Shown here: positions 12,181 to 23,070 of the stretch, one piece after another
Layout: each line of letters opens with the position of its first letter
How positions within the stretch are numbered: position 1 is the first letter of the stretch
Origin: Saccopteryx bilineata
Lineage: Eukaryota > Chordata > Mammalia > Chiroptera > Emballonuridae
Reading direction: 5' to 3'
Length of the DNA: 64,000 nt
Assembly (NCBI RefSeq): GCF_036850765.1
Contig: NC_089494.1
Location: forward strand, 54,639,809 to 54,703,808
Translations under genes and position numbers: made by a program
The notes under the pieces: model-generated
What the model was told of the DNA's origin: nothing
Seen by the model: the letters and a program-made list of their open reading frames with translations, nothing else
Databases searched by the model: none

Positions 12181-12305
12181 ACTGAGGAACAATTTTTTTT
12201 TCATTTTCTGTTGCATGAGGTTTTAGAACTGTTTCTATATATTTCTGCATCACTGATTCCAAATCTGAAATCTGTTTTTTGGTACGTGCTCTAGTTTTTA
12301 TGCAA
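12181..12305. repeat. left terminal inverted repeat
   Basis: Pairs with 14076-14200 in inverted orientation. Shared landmarks in order are CTGRGGAACAA, a T run, TTGCATSA, CAAATCTGA and a TTTTT...TGCAATT block. One arm has about 10-20 extra bases in the first third. Confidence 0.7.
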
Positions 12306-12506
12306 TTTTAATTCATTTTTGTTACAGTTAAAGGCATGCATTGGTCTTTAAATTGAAGTTAAAGGGCAACAACTCTTGGATTGAACATAACCACAAGGCA
12401 ATTAATGTTTTACAAACATCACTTTTACATAATTGTAGTTGTTTTTAAATGTAAAAAATTATTATCTGATAAGAATACCCTCTTATTTTGTTTTAAGATT
12501 GAATCA

Positions 12507-13835
12507 TGGCTTCTTCGAGTATGCGTAAATATAAGAATAGTCCTGACGCCTTCTGTTATATATGTGGCTGTTACACACTTCAACATAAAAGGCGCAATAT
12601 TTCATCATTTGTGACACGTGCATATATTGCCTATTTTCAAGTTCCCCTTGGCAATCAAGACAATAATTGAGCTCCTCATATTGTGTGTCATAATTGTGAG
12701 GAAATGCTTCATGACTGGACAAAAGGAAAATGCAAAGGAATGCCTTTTGGTATTCCCATGGTTTGGCTTGAACCTAAGGACCACAGCAGTGACTGTTATT
12801 TCATTTTGATCCAAACAAAGGGCATTGGAAAGAAAAAACAGCATATGATCGCATATCCTAATATTCCTTCAGCAATACAACTTATCCCACACTCTGAGAC
12901 ACTCCCAGCTCCAGTTTTCAATGGTTTTATTTCTTCTAAGGACAAAGAAAGTGAACATGGTGATCAAGTGTATTTTGATAAGATGCATGAGGAAATGGTT
13001 GTAGAATCTGAAGGGTCTTCTTCTGATGCCAAGCAGTCAATAACCCCTCAGCAGTTTAGCCAACCTAAATTGAATGACTTATTAAGAATGACATAAAAAT
13101 TGTCCTCGACTTTCTGAAGTATGAGGAGCATAACTGGATCATTTGTGTGGACCTTAAAATGGTAAATTTCCTGCTAGGACAACAGAGAGGTTTCACGAAG
13201 TATCCTTGCTTTCTGTGTTTGTGGGACAACTGAGCTCGGGAAAAACACTGGACACAGAAGGAGTGGCTGAAACGTGAAGCTCTGGAAGTAGGGATGCAAA
13301 ATATTGTGAATGAACCTGTAGTTAATCGAGACAGGATCATCTTTCCCCCACTTCATATCAAACATGGCTTAATGAAGCAGTTTGTTCAGGCTTTGAATAG
13401 AGAAAGTGAATGCTTTCAACATATTATTTCTGCTTTTCCTGCCTTGTCTTTCAAGAAGATAAAAGCAGGTGTATTCGATGGACCTCAGATTTGAACCCTC
13501 ATATGTGACAAAGAAATTTCCAGGAAGATGAATAAGGAGGAGAAAGCAGCATGGCAGTCTTTTGTGTCAGTTACAAAGAACTTTCTTGGCAACAAAAAAG
13601 CATAAAACTATGAACTTCTGGTTCAAAGGATGGTTGTTGGCTTTCCACAACATTGGATGTAACATGAGCATTAAGATTCACTTCCTGAACAGTCACCTTG
13701 ATAAGTTTCCCCAAAATCTTGGAGCTGTTAGTGATGAGCAGACTATTGCTGGAGCATCAAATTGTACTTGTTGAGATTGTTCTCAACAAGTACACAAACG
13801 CAAGAACTACAAATGCAAATTTTTGCCTGAACAGA
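12507..13835 (+). pseudogene. broken transposase-like gene, DDE-type candidate
   Basis: Three-frame reading gives a nearly continuous protein. It starts MASSSMRKYKNSPDAFCYIC (12507), runs through a Cys-rich N-terminal domain (CYICG, then VCHNC and HDWTKGKCKG near 12680-12740, then FGIPMVWLEP and DCYF), an acidic Ser-rich linker (12940-13050), then NWIICVDLKMVNFLLGQQ (13133), CFLCLWD, RDRIIFPPLHIKHGLMKQFV (13328-13387), KAGVFDGPQI and NMSIKIHFLNSHLDKFPQNL (13660-13719). It ends RKNYKCKFLPEQ. In-frame stops lie near 12664, 13230, 13492 and 13599, with shifts near 13090 and 13500. From memory this matches uncharacterised transposase-like proteins of arthropods, cnidarians and fish. About 130 residues before NWIIC and the acidic segment after SDEQ appear deleted. 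The Asp of VDLK is a candidate catalytic residue. Confidence 0.72.
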
Positions 13836-14075
13836 ATTTAAATAAGTTTTGTGCAAATTTTATGATTAAAATAAGTGTTTTAATACATTCTGTTTTGTAA
13901 TTGTAGACAAATTCTGATGCAATCATATCTTTTAGTGTATTCGTATATTTAGTGTATATTTACTGCATTATATAAATTATTATATTTTCACAAGATGATG
14001 CCCAAGAAGACATTCTACTTCATTATGTTAAACTAAATGTTGAAAATTTTACAATAAGATGAAAATCTAAAATCT

Positions 14076-14200
14076 TGAATTGCAAAAAAAAAAACCTGTA
14101 GCTTATAGAGGAAAAATTAATGTCAGATTTGAGATCAGCACACTTGAATTAGGTGAGAACAAGTGTTTTTGTGATGCAACAAAAAATTTTGTTCCCCAGT
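14076..14200. repeat. right terminal inverted repeat
   Basis: Inverted partner of 12181-12305. It contains TCAGATTTGAGATCAGCACA and ends TTTTGTTCCCCAGT. An A run at 14083-14094 pairs with a T run in the left arm. Confidence 0.7.
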
Positions 14201-14669
14201 ATAATCCAAGGAAATATACAGAAGAAGTTTTCCGGGGGGTGAAACAAAGGACAAGGATCATGCTGACCCCTAATCTCTGTTCTGAGAGACTAAACATTCT
14301 CTGTTGCTGAATCTTATCCTGCAGTTTTGCTGTTTTCAGCATGCACAGTTTCCAGTAGTGGGTCAGAGAGGCCCCTGGACTCTCTTCTGCTCAGGGCTTT
14401 TGCCCTAAGGCACCTCACATTTCCAGCTATTAAGGTAACTTGCATGTTTTCATAGCATATTTCTACAATTTGGACCTAACATAATCTGTTTCTCTTAGAA
14501 ATTAAAAATTCACAAATTACTTCTAAATCATTCCAATTTTCTTTGACTTTGAAATGCTGAACTGGTTTGAACATTCTCTTCACTCTGCTGCCAACATTTT
14601 TTCATATTTATATTAAAACTAATCTAGAAATCTATGATTTAAAACAACTCCTAGATAAAATAGTTTACT
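14201..14669. other. no recognised feature
   Basis: Unique flank of the transposon, then AT-rich sequence leading into an L1. The minus frame of 79 codons at 14103-14342 overlaps the TIR and is not a gene. Confidence 0.45.
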
Positions 14670-16091
14670 TCAAAAGCACATATTTTATGAGAAGACAACT
14701 TACTGAATTGGAAAATATATTCACCAATGACACATCCAATAAGGATTAATACCCAAATTTAAAAAGAACTCATCATTAAAAAAAACAATTAAAAAGTGGG
14801 CAGAGGTCCCGAATGAACACTTTTCTGAAGAGGACATACAGATGGCCAATAGACACATGAAAAATTTAATGTCACTAATCATCAGAGAAACTCAAATTAA
14901 AACCACAATGAGTTATCACCTCATATCTGTTGGAATACCTAACATCAGTAACAAGTGTTGAAATGGCTATCACCAACCAACAGTGTTGGTGAGGATGTGG
15001 AAAAAAGAGAACTCTCATGCACTGTGGGTGGGAATGCAGATTGGTGCTGGCACTACATAAAACAGTATAAAGGTTCCTCAAATAAATTTAAAAAGGAACT
15101 GCATTATGACCTAGAAATTCCACTTCTGGGTATATATCTGAAGAAACCCAAAACACTAATATAAAGAGATATGAAGAGATATGTACCTTTATGTTCACTA
15201 CAGTATTATTTACAATAGCCAAGATATGGAAGCAACCCAAGTGCACAACAATAGATGAGTGGATTAAAAAGTGGTGATCCATATAAACAATGGACTATTA
15301 CTTGGCCATAAATAAAAAGAAAGATTACTGTTTGTGACAGAATGGACGAACCTTAAGGGTATTATGCTAAGTGAAATAAGTCAGTCAGAGAAAAACAAAT
15401 GCCATATAATTTTACTTATATGTAGAATCTAAAGAACAAAATAAATAAACAAACAAAATGGAAACATATTCATAGATACAGAGAACAGACTAGCAGTTGC
15501 CAGAAAAGAGAGGGTTGAGAGGCTGGGGGAAAATGATGAAGATGATTAAGAAGTACAAATTGGTGCCTGACCGGGCGGTGGTGCAGTGGATGGAGCGTAG
15601 GACTGGAATGTGTGTGCTCATCTGGTTTGAGCGTAGCTCACCAGCTTGAGCCCAAGGTCACTGGCTTAAGCAAGGGGTCACTTTGTCTGCTGTAGCCCCC
15701 ACCCCAATCAAGCACATATGAGAAAGCAATCAGGAACAACTAAGGTGCGGCAACAAAGAATTGATGCTTCTCATCTCTCTCCCTTCCTGTCTGTCTGTCC
15801 CCACCTGTCCCTCTCTCAGTTTCTCTCTGTTTCTGTCACACACACACACAAAAAAAATAAGTACAAACTGGTATTTACAAAATAGTCACAGATGTATATA
15901 TATAAAGTGCAGCACAGGGAATATAGTCAATAATATTGTAATAAGTATGTATGGTGCCAGGTAGGTCCTAGACATACCAGGGGAATCACTTTGTGATGTA
16001 TATGACTGTCTAACCACTATGCTGTACACCTGAAACTAATACAAAATAATATTTACTGTAAACTGTAATTGAAAAATAAAATTTCAAGTTT
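14670..16091 (+). mobile_element. L1 3' fragment, older subfamily, interrupted by a SINE
   Basis: Contains the ORF2 C-terminal stretch in decayed form (AACACTTTTCTGAAGAGGAC near 14816, CGC..RRELSCTVGGNADW near 15010, a LLGIYL motif near 15125) and a 3'UTR ending ACACCTGAAACTAATACAAA and GAAAAATAAAA. It is a different, older subfamily from the copies at 6619-7432 and 53603-61476. A SINE at 15565-15858 splits the 3'UTR. Confidence 0.85.
15565..15858 (+). mobile_element. tRNA-derived SINE (S2) inserted in L1
   Basis: Starts GCCTGACCGGGCGGTGGTGC, then AGTGGATGGAGCGTAGGACTGG, TTGAGCCCAAGGTCACTGGC, AAGCACATATGAGAAAGC and TTGATGCTTCTCATCTCTC, with a CACACA/A tail. It is flanked by a 14-bp duplication AAGTACAAAYTGGT (15551-15564 and 15859-15872, one mismatch). 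Confidence 0.93.
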
Positions 16092-16107
16092 GAAAACAAA
16101 AGCATGT

Positions 16108-16332
16108 ATGACTCATGGACATAGATAATAGCGGACATAGATGGGAAAAGTGGGGAAAGGGTGTAAAGAGGGACAGATATAAGGTGACAGAAAATGATTT
16201 GCCTTTGGGTGATGGGTATACAACATAATCAACAGTTCAAATGCTATAAAAATGTTCACCTGCAACCTATGTACACTTATTGATCAATGTCACTCTGTTA
16301 AATTTATTTTCTAAATAAAATTGGGGAAAAAA
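16108..16332 (+). mobile_element. short L1 3'UTR insertion
   Basis: Carries only the 3'UTR of the younger L1 type (GACTCATGGACATAGATAAT, TTTGGGTGATGGGTATACAA, CACTCTGTTAAATTTATTTT and AATAAAA). A perfect 16-bp duplication GAAAACAAAAGCATGT flanks it (16092-16107 and 16333-16348). Confidence 0.95.
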
Positions 16333-16348
16333 GAAAACAAAAGCATGT

Positions 16349-17470
<1,122 letters not shown>

Positions 17471-17517
17471 GTAAAGTCACGCACTAGCTCGCGTGCGACC
17501 CACAGGTTGAGAACCGC
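17471..17517. mobile_element. terminal scrap of a hAT-type element
   Basis: GCGTGCGACCCACAGGTTGA followed by GAACCGCTG is the reverse complement of the known mammalian hAT-type end CAGCGGTTCTCAACCTGTGG. Only one end is present. It abuts the truncated RAB2A copy directly. Confidence 0.55.
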
Positions 17518-18165
17518 TGCACTAACTGAAACCTCTTGTCTGTAAGCTGTAGCAATAAGCATGATTTACCAACAAGTCACCGATGGTGACGTATTTGAAG
17601 AGACAGGTCACGACCACTCAGGGCCAAGGCACATGGATCTGTAATCATCATTTTTATATGCCTTATTTTAATAATTTAATGCATTTCTTTTTCAGGATAG
17701 TTGAATACATTCTTCATCAGGGGAACTATAAATAGATAATTGTATTTATAGCTATGTCTATTTACTTAGATTGTTTGCAGTCTCCCAAAAGTTGCTACAA
17801 CAGTACTGAATGTTTTCAGATAGCTATCTCAATGTAAAAGGTAAAATTATAGCTAACTTAACTCACTCTCCCAAAGACTTACTTTAAAAAGCAAATTAAG
17901 TATATTAAAGATTTTTTGACTAAAAATAATGAAGCTCATATATGGGGCCCACTCTCCTTTGTTTTATAGATCCCCAGTCATGCGTACTCTGAAGCTAACA
18001 TTAAACAGCCAAACAAAACACTTTTTGAAATTTTTGTCCTCAATTGTACTAGTTCTCTGTTAACAGCAGACTAACGTGGCCACCTATGCTGGTATAGCAA
18101 AAGAGGTCACACACCTTAACTGTGTGTTAAGGCAACTAAATTTGGAAAAAATTTCTACTGAGCAT
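17518..18165. other. no recognised feature
   Basis: AT-rich unique sequence with no convincing frame. Confidence 0.45.
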
Positions 18166-18325
18166 TGTAAATCTGGTCAAGTGATGTAGCTTCTCTGAGC
18201 TTCGGTTTTTCTCAAATGTAAACTGGGGATAGTATCTTTTTTAGGGCTGTTGGAAGAAATAAACAAGTAACAGATGTATGGTGCCTGGCACAGGGCTTAG
18301 TATTCAATAAATGGTGAATGCTTGC
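18166..18325 (+). mobile_element. MIR SINE
   Basis: Plus-strand MIR: AAATCTGGTCAAGTGATGTA, CTCTGAGCTTCGGTTTTTCT, CAAATGTAAACTGGGGATAG, GGTGCCTGGCACAGGGCTTA and ATTCAATAAATGGTGAATG. Confidence 0.92.
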
Positions 18326-18998
18326 TGCAGTTAGTAGTTCTGGCTGTAATAGTAATTTTAAAAACATTATTAATACTTATTCCATGGAGAAACTAGCTAG
18401 GGAAATATGCCACAATAGCCACAGCTTTCCCAGGGTCCCTGGTTCCCTGCCAGTAAGGCAGGTAGCTGCAGTCCTGAGCTCCTCCTCCTGGTGTAATCTG
18501 TCCGTGTACTAGGAAAGAACACACAAGAGGGAAGAACAGTCTCTGCCTATACTCCACATCACAGGCAGGAACGGAGAACTAATCCTCTAAGAGGAATGAT
18601 TTCAGAATTCAAAGTATCCACTGATCCCTAAACTTTTCCATCACTGATGATTTCTGGCAGTACAAATAAAAATTTGGCTCCTCAAATATTTGGTTTAAGA
18701 TGTGGTCCACTTACAATGTAGCAGGCACCAGATACAGAGGAGAAAAGATGAGTGGTGCCCACACCTTTTCCTTGAAGAGCTTCAATCTAATGGGAGAAAG
18801 ATGGACATGTACATAGTAAGGGACTAGGGAAATAAACCAGAAATTGAAGACAATAGGAAAAAACAAACAAACCACTAAGTGTAAGGAGCAACTGAAAAAC
18901 TCAGACACCTTGGAGCCAGTAGACAAAAATCAATATAAGTGCTCCTACCATTTTTCCTGTTTCTCCATGTGTGTTTATATGATTTCCTGGTCTCCCCT
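18326..18998. other. unique sequence, possible old repeat at 18700-18830
   Basis: CAATGTAGCAGGCACCAGAT...GAGCTTCAATCTAATGGG resembles an ancient mammalian interspersed repeat often seen near MIR/L2. Otherwise nothing is recognised. Confidence 0.35.
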
Positions 18999-19681
18999 TG
19001 TAAAGCCAGAAGCCAGGGCCAGGGCCAAGGCCAGGGCCATGCAGGTTCGCACTGGATTCGGACAGTCGGTAAAGAAACAACGGAGCCACAAACTGCTGGG
19101 CCATAGTCTTTAATTCTAGCTTGCACCCAGCGGGCAAGTAAAAAACACACACTGGGCTCCAAAACCCACTCACATTCAGTGCTCACAAAGCCACTGACTT
19201 ATCCGAGTTTCCTAGAATCAAAAGTTTCTAGCTCACCAGCCTTATTCTCCTCAGTTCCCCATCTCCTTCCTTCTCCAGCGTCAAACTGCACAAACCGGCA
19301 TCTCACTCAGCACTCCGCCATCTTGGCTGTTTTTCCTGGCCCCCTCCACGTGGCCTCCTTCCACTGCTGGCTCTACTCTCTCTGCTCTCTCATGCTAATC
19401 TCAGGAACCAAGAGCGCAAACTCTCGTTCTGCCCCCATTTTATATTGTAGCTTCACAACCTCTAATCCAATATACAAAATAGGGAAATCTCTAATACAAA
19501 GTCACTTCTCTGAGGCATGATTGGATTGTACCGCCCCACATCAAAAAGGGTGGGAAAGGCTTAATCACAAAACCAAGCCCCATGCCCACAGAGACACACA
19601 TTAATATCACCTGGGCAACGGCCTCCACGTGGGCAGCACCACTTTAACAAAGTGAGCATAATACATTTTATCTGCCCAACA
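18999..19681 (-). mobile_element. solo LTR, ERV family A
   Basis: Minus-strand LTR that begins TGTTGGGCAGATAAAATG and ends CTGGCTTTACA. A perfect 5-bp duplication CCCCT flanks it (18994-18998 and 19682-19686), as retroviral integration leaves. Inside, on its own strand, are an AAGATGGCGGAGTG stretch and an ATTAAAG poly(A)-type signal. The GGGCCAGGGCCAAGGCCAGG copy of a short unit near its end is expanded here. No gag, pol or env sequence is attached. The open frames of 89-113 codons in it are chance. Confidence 0.93.
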
Positions 19682-20569
19682 CCCCTTAAACTTCTTTATT
19701 TAAAACATCTTTCATAAGGTGAAGATGTAGTAGGCTGGGTCAATGCTTATATGATGTACGATTTCACACTATAACTTTAACAAAGAGCCTATGCTAATCA
19801 TTCTAATCAGCTCTTAACATTTCATAGTAGAACATAAAGACTAAATCTTGATTTTCTTTTTTCAGACAGACATTATTTTTAAGTATATACTAACACACAC
19901 GTCCTACATTTATTTATATAAAGAGGACTAACACATATTACAAATACAAAACATAGCTTCTTAAACACCAGTGCAATAAGGAAGCTGGGGAAAGCCTTTG
20001 TAGGGATCAACATAAAATCTTTTGGGAACTTTCTATATCTGATGAAAGTGGAGCCTCCCAAAAATAGAATTGCCATTAACTCCCTTCTGGGCAGTTTCCA
20101 GACTCCTTCCAGGAAGACACTGCCCAACAAAACATCCCATACTTTCATTTCACTGAAGCCCTAAACCCTACCTCCACCAACCCACCCCAACCCCCACCCC
20201 CGCCCCTGCCCCATCGTTAAGCAGATATATAAACCCTTATCTCTGGCTATCCAGGTACTTACTCACAACTCACTACTCCCACAGAGTAGTGAAACTTACT
20301 TAGAAACTTACAGAGAAACTTTTTTTCTGTTAATCTTCCTATTGTGAATTAATTCATAGGCCCCACCACTAGAAGCTAAATTGAAACCATTCCACTCTAT
20401 GGCATAAGGGGAAAAATTCTTCGCTTCACTGTACAGGCAACTTACCATAGATCTGAAAACTAAACTTTAAAAAGAAATTTTTTTATAGTTTATGGGTTTT
20501 GGGGTTTTTTTGTCTTTTAGTTTTCAAAATTTACAAAGTTTGGTAGATTTTGTTACAGAATTGTATACT
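19682..20569. other. unique sequence with a C-rich tract
   Basis: Holds a C-rich run at about 20170-20212 with at least four blocks of three or more C (CCCCAACCCCCACCCCCGCC), which could form a G-quadruplex on the minus strand. An 89-codon minus frame at 19879-20148 has no recognised motif. Confidence 0.45.
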
Positions 20570-21971
20570 TGTTGGGCAGATAAAATATATTATGCTTGCT
20601 TTGTTAAAGATGGCACTGCCCACATGGAAGCCATTGCCCAGGTGATATTAATGTGTGTTGGGGGCGGGCTGTGGCAGGTAGGATCATTGGAGCCTGGGGC
20701 TTGGTATGGGATTAAGCCTTTCCCACCCTTTTTGATGTAGGGTGGTGCAATCCCATTATGCCCCAGATAAGTGACTGTATTAGAGATGTAAAGCCAGGAG
20801 CCACGGCTACTATCACAGCAGCCTGGCCCATGCAGGTTCGCATTGCATTCGGACAGTCCGTAAAGAAACAACAGAGCCAAAAACTGATAGGCCATCATCT
20901 TTAATCCTAGCTTGCACCTGGCGGGCAAGTGAAAACACACACTGGGCTCCAAAACCCACTCACATTCAGTGCTCACAAAGCTACTGACTTATCTGAGTTT
21001 CCCAGAATCAAAGGTTTCTAGCTCACCAGAATTATTCACCTCTGTTCCCCATCTCCTTCCTTCTCCCTGCACAAACTCTGCACAAACTGGCTTCTCACTT
21101 CAACACTCCGCCATCTTGGCTGCTTCTCCTGCTCTCCTCTCTGCTCTCTCCTCTAATGATAATCTCAGGAACCGAGAGCGCAAGCTCCCCATCTGCCCCT
21201 ATTTTATAGTGTAGAAATCAAAACCTTTAATCCAATATACAAAATAGGGAAGTCTCTAATACAAAGTAACTTCTCTGAGGCATGATGGGATCACACCACC
21301 CCACATCAAAAAGGGTGGGAAAGGCTTAATCCTAAAACCAAGCCCCAGGCTACAAGGATCCTGCCTGCCCACAGCCCGCCCCCAACACACATTAATATCA
21401 CCTGGGCTATGGCCTCCATGTGGGCAGCGCCATCTTTAACAAAGTGAGCATAATATATTTTATTTGCCCAATAAGAGACTTCCCTATTTTGTATATTGAA
21501 TTAAAGGTTTTGATTTCTATACTACAAAGTGGGGGCAGAACGGGAGCTTGCTCTCTCGGTTCCTGAGATTAACATTAGAGGAGAGAGCAGAGAGGAGAGC
21601 AGAGAAAGGCCACGTGGAGGAGGCCAGGAGAAGCAGCCAAGATGGTGGAGTGTTGAGTGAGAAGCCAGTTTGTGCAGAGTTTGTGCAGGGAGAAGGAAGG
21701 AGATGGGGAACAGAGGTGAATAATTCTGGTGAGCTAGAAACCTTTGATTCTAGGAAACTCGGATAAGTCAGTAGCTTTGTGAGCACTGAATGTGAGTGGG
21801 TTTTGGAGCCCAGTGTGTGTTTTTACTTGCCCGCCAGGTGCAAGCTAGGATTAAAGATGATGGCCCACCAGTTTTTGGCCCCATTGTTTCTTTACCGACT
21901 GTCCGAATCCAATGCGAACCTGCATGAGCAAGGTGGCTGCTATGATGGTGGCCTTGGCCACTGGCTTTACA
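20570..21971 (+). mobile_element. LTR of ERV family A, split by a nested LTR
   Basis: Plus-strand LTR starting TGTTGGGCAGATAAAATATA (20570) and running to AGTGACTGTATTAGAGA (20786). It resumes at about 21479 with CTTCCCTATTTTGTATATTG and ends CTGGCTTTACA (21971). Joined across the insert it aligns with the complete copy at 23071-23778. Flanking bases (ATACT before, ACACA after) do not form the expected 5-bp duplication, unlike the other copies. Confidence 0.88.
20787..21473 (-). mobile_element. solo LTR of ERV family A nested in opposite orientation
   Basis: Minus-strand copy beginning (window orientation) TGTAAAGCCAGGAGCC and ending TTATTTGCCCAATA. The 5-bp duplication AGAGA lies at 20782-20786 and 21474-21478 and is part of the host LTR sequence. 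Same family as its host, so this is a self-into-self insertion. Confidence 0.92.
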
Positions 21972-22536
21972 ACACACCTCTATTTTAGGACCAAATCAGC
22001 ATGCATTTTCACTATACCTAGTTAAGTTTTTCAAAGTGTTAAAAAACAGAATTTTTGCTTAATACAAACATGTTAGTAGTTAACATATTTTTTGGTAAGT
22101 ATGTCTACTTAGAATTTCAAATGCACTGAACCAAGTAAAAGGTGTTTTAAAGGATGACAGTATCACAAAGTGAAGTTTGCTTAGAAACAAAGCATGAAGT
22201 GTATTAGAAGGGCGACTTGTGATCTTGGATTCATGTAGTCAAATTTTAAGAATCATACATAAATTGTGGTAGTCACCACACCCAGAGATATTTCGATAGT
22301 AACCAATCTATTTATAAAGAAACAAGTGATGCAGAAAGAGAACAAAATATCTAGAGTGAAAAATAAGTCACTGACCCTGAATATATAATGACAGAAAGAA
22401 AAAAAACTAAGATAAGGCATGTCGAGATGGTGTTTTATCTGAAAGAACTGGGAAGATTCTGGAAGACAAAAGTCATGTCTTCTGTTTCTTTTGAATCTTT
22501 TTACAATCTGAAACAAAGTCACGCACAAAATTGGCA
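21972..22536. other. no recognised feature
   Basis: AT-rich sequence between LTRs. A 94-codon minus frame (22253-22537) is hydrophobic and has no recognised motif. Confidence 0.45.
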
Positions 22537-22541
22537 CTTAG

Positions 22542-22963
22542 TGTTAGGCCTAAGCTAAAAGTTGTCCCTAGCAGCTGCCAGTTTCAGGTAAGATAGTAAC
22601 TGACCCTAACAAAATCATATGGTCTAACCCCAAGCCAGTTTCAGTCAAGTTGTAAAACTTACTAGACATGAATCATGATAGTTTCTATCAGTTCTAACCT
22701 CAGGCTGAAAGCAACATTCCATCCCTGAGGGCACAAAGGAACACTCGTGGACATTCCTGAGAACGTCCGCCAGACCATTAGGCAAACCTAACCGGATGCC
22801 AGCAACCTGCACCAACCATTCCCTATGTAACCTCTCCCCTACCTTTGCTCGGGGAGGTTGTCATCCTTAAGACACGACCTCCTAGAGCTCAAACAAGCTA
22901 CAAATAAATATTCTTTTTGATCAATTTTGATCCCTTGCAACTTCTTTCCAGCCAAACCAAACA
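22542..22963 (+). mobile_element. solo LTR of a second ERV family (B)
   Basis: Begins TGTTAGGCCTAAGC and ends CCAGCCAAACCAAACA, flanked by a perfect 5-bp duplication CTTAG (22537-22541 and 22964-22968). It has a poly(A) signal in ACAAATAAATATTC near 22900-22912 and a short TG...CA 422-bp layout like gamma-type (class I) LTRs. The class is inferred from size and style only. Confidence 0.85.
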
Positions 22964-23070
22964 CTTAGAGTGCAAGCGAGAGCAAGCAGGCATAGGGGCT
23001 AAGGGAAAGAGGGAAAATGAGAATCTCAAAGAAAACAAACACTTCTGTACTAGCACGTTCAGTAGGTGTC

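Larger units (their letters stand above)
12181..14200 (+). mobile_element. decayed DNA transposon with long terminal inverted repeats, unusual family
   Basis: The left end (ACTGAGGAACAATTTTTT) and the reverse complement of the right end (ACTGGGGAACAAAATTTTTT) match. The similarity continues inward for roughly 125 bp, through TGCATCA, TGATCTCAAATCTGA-like and GCAATT landmarks, with small gaps. The immediate flanks read ATAAC on the left and ATAAT on the right, a possible 5-bp target duplication with one mismatch. Inside lies one degenerate transposase-like gene (12507-13835) in plus orientation. The element is about 2.0 kb, shorter than an autonomous copy should be, because coding segments are missing. 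I cannot name the superfamily from the sequence alone. The TIRs are seen directly, and the function is inferred. Confidence 0.72.
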
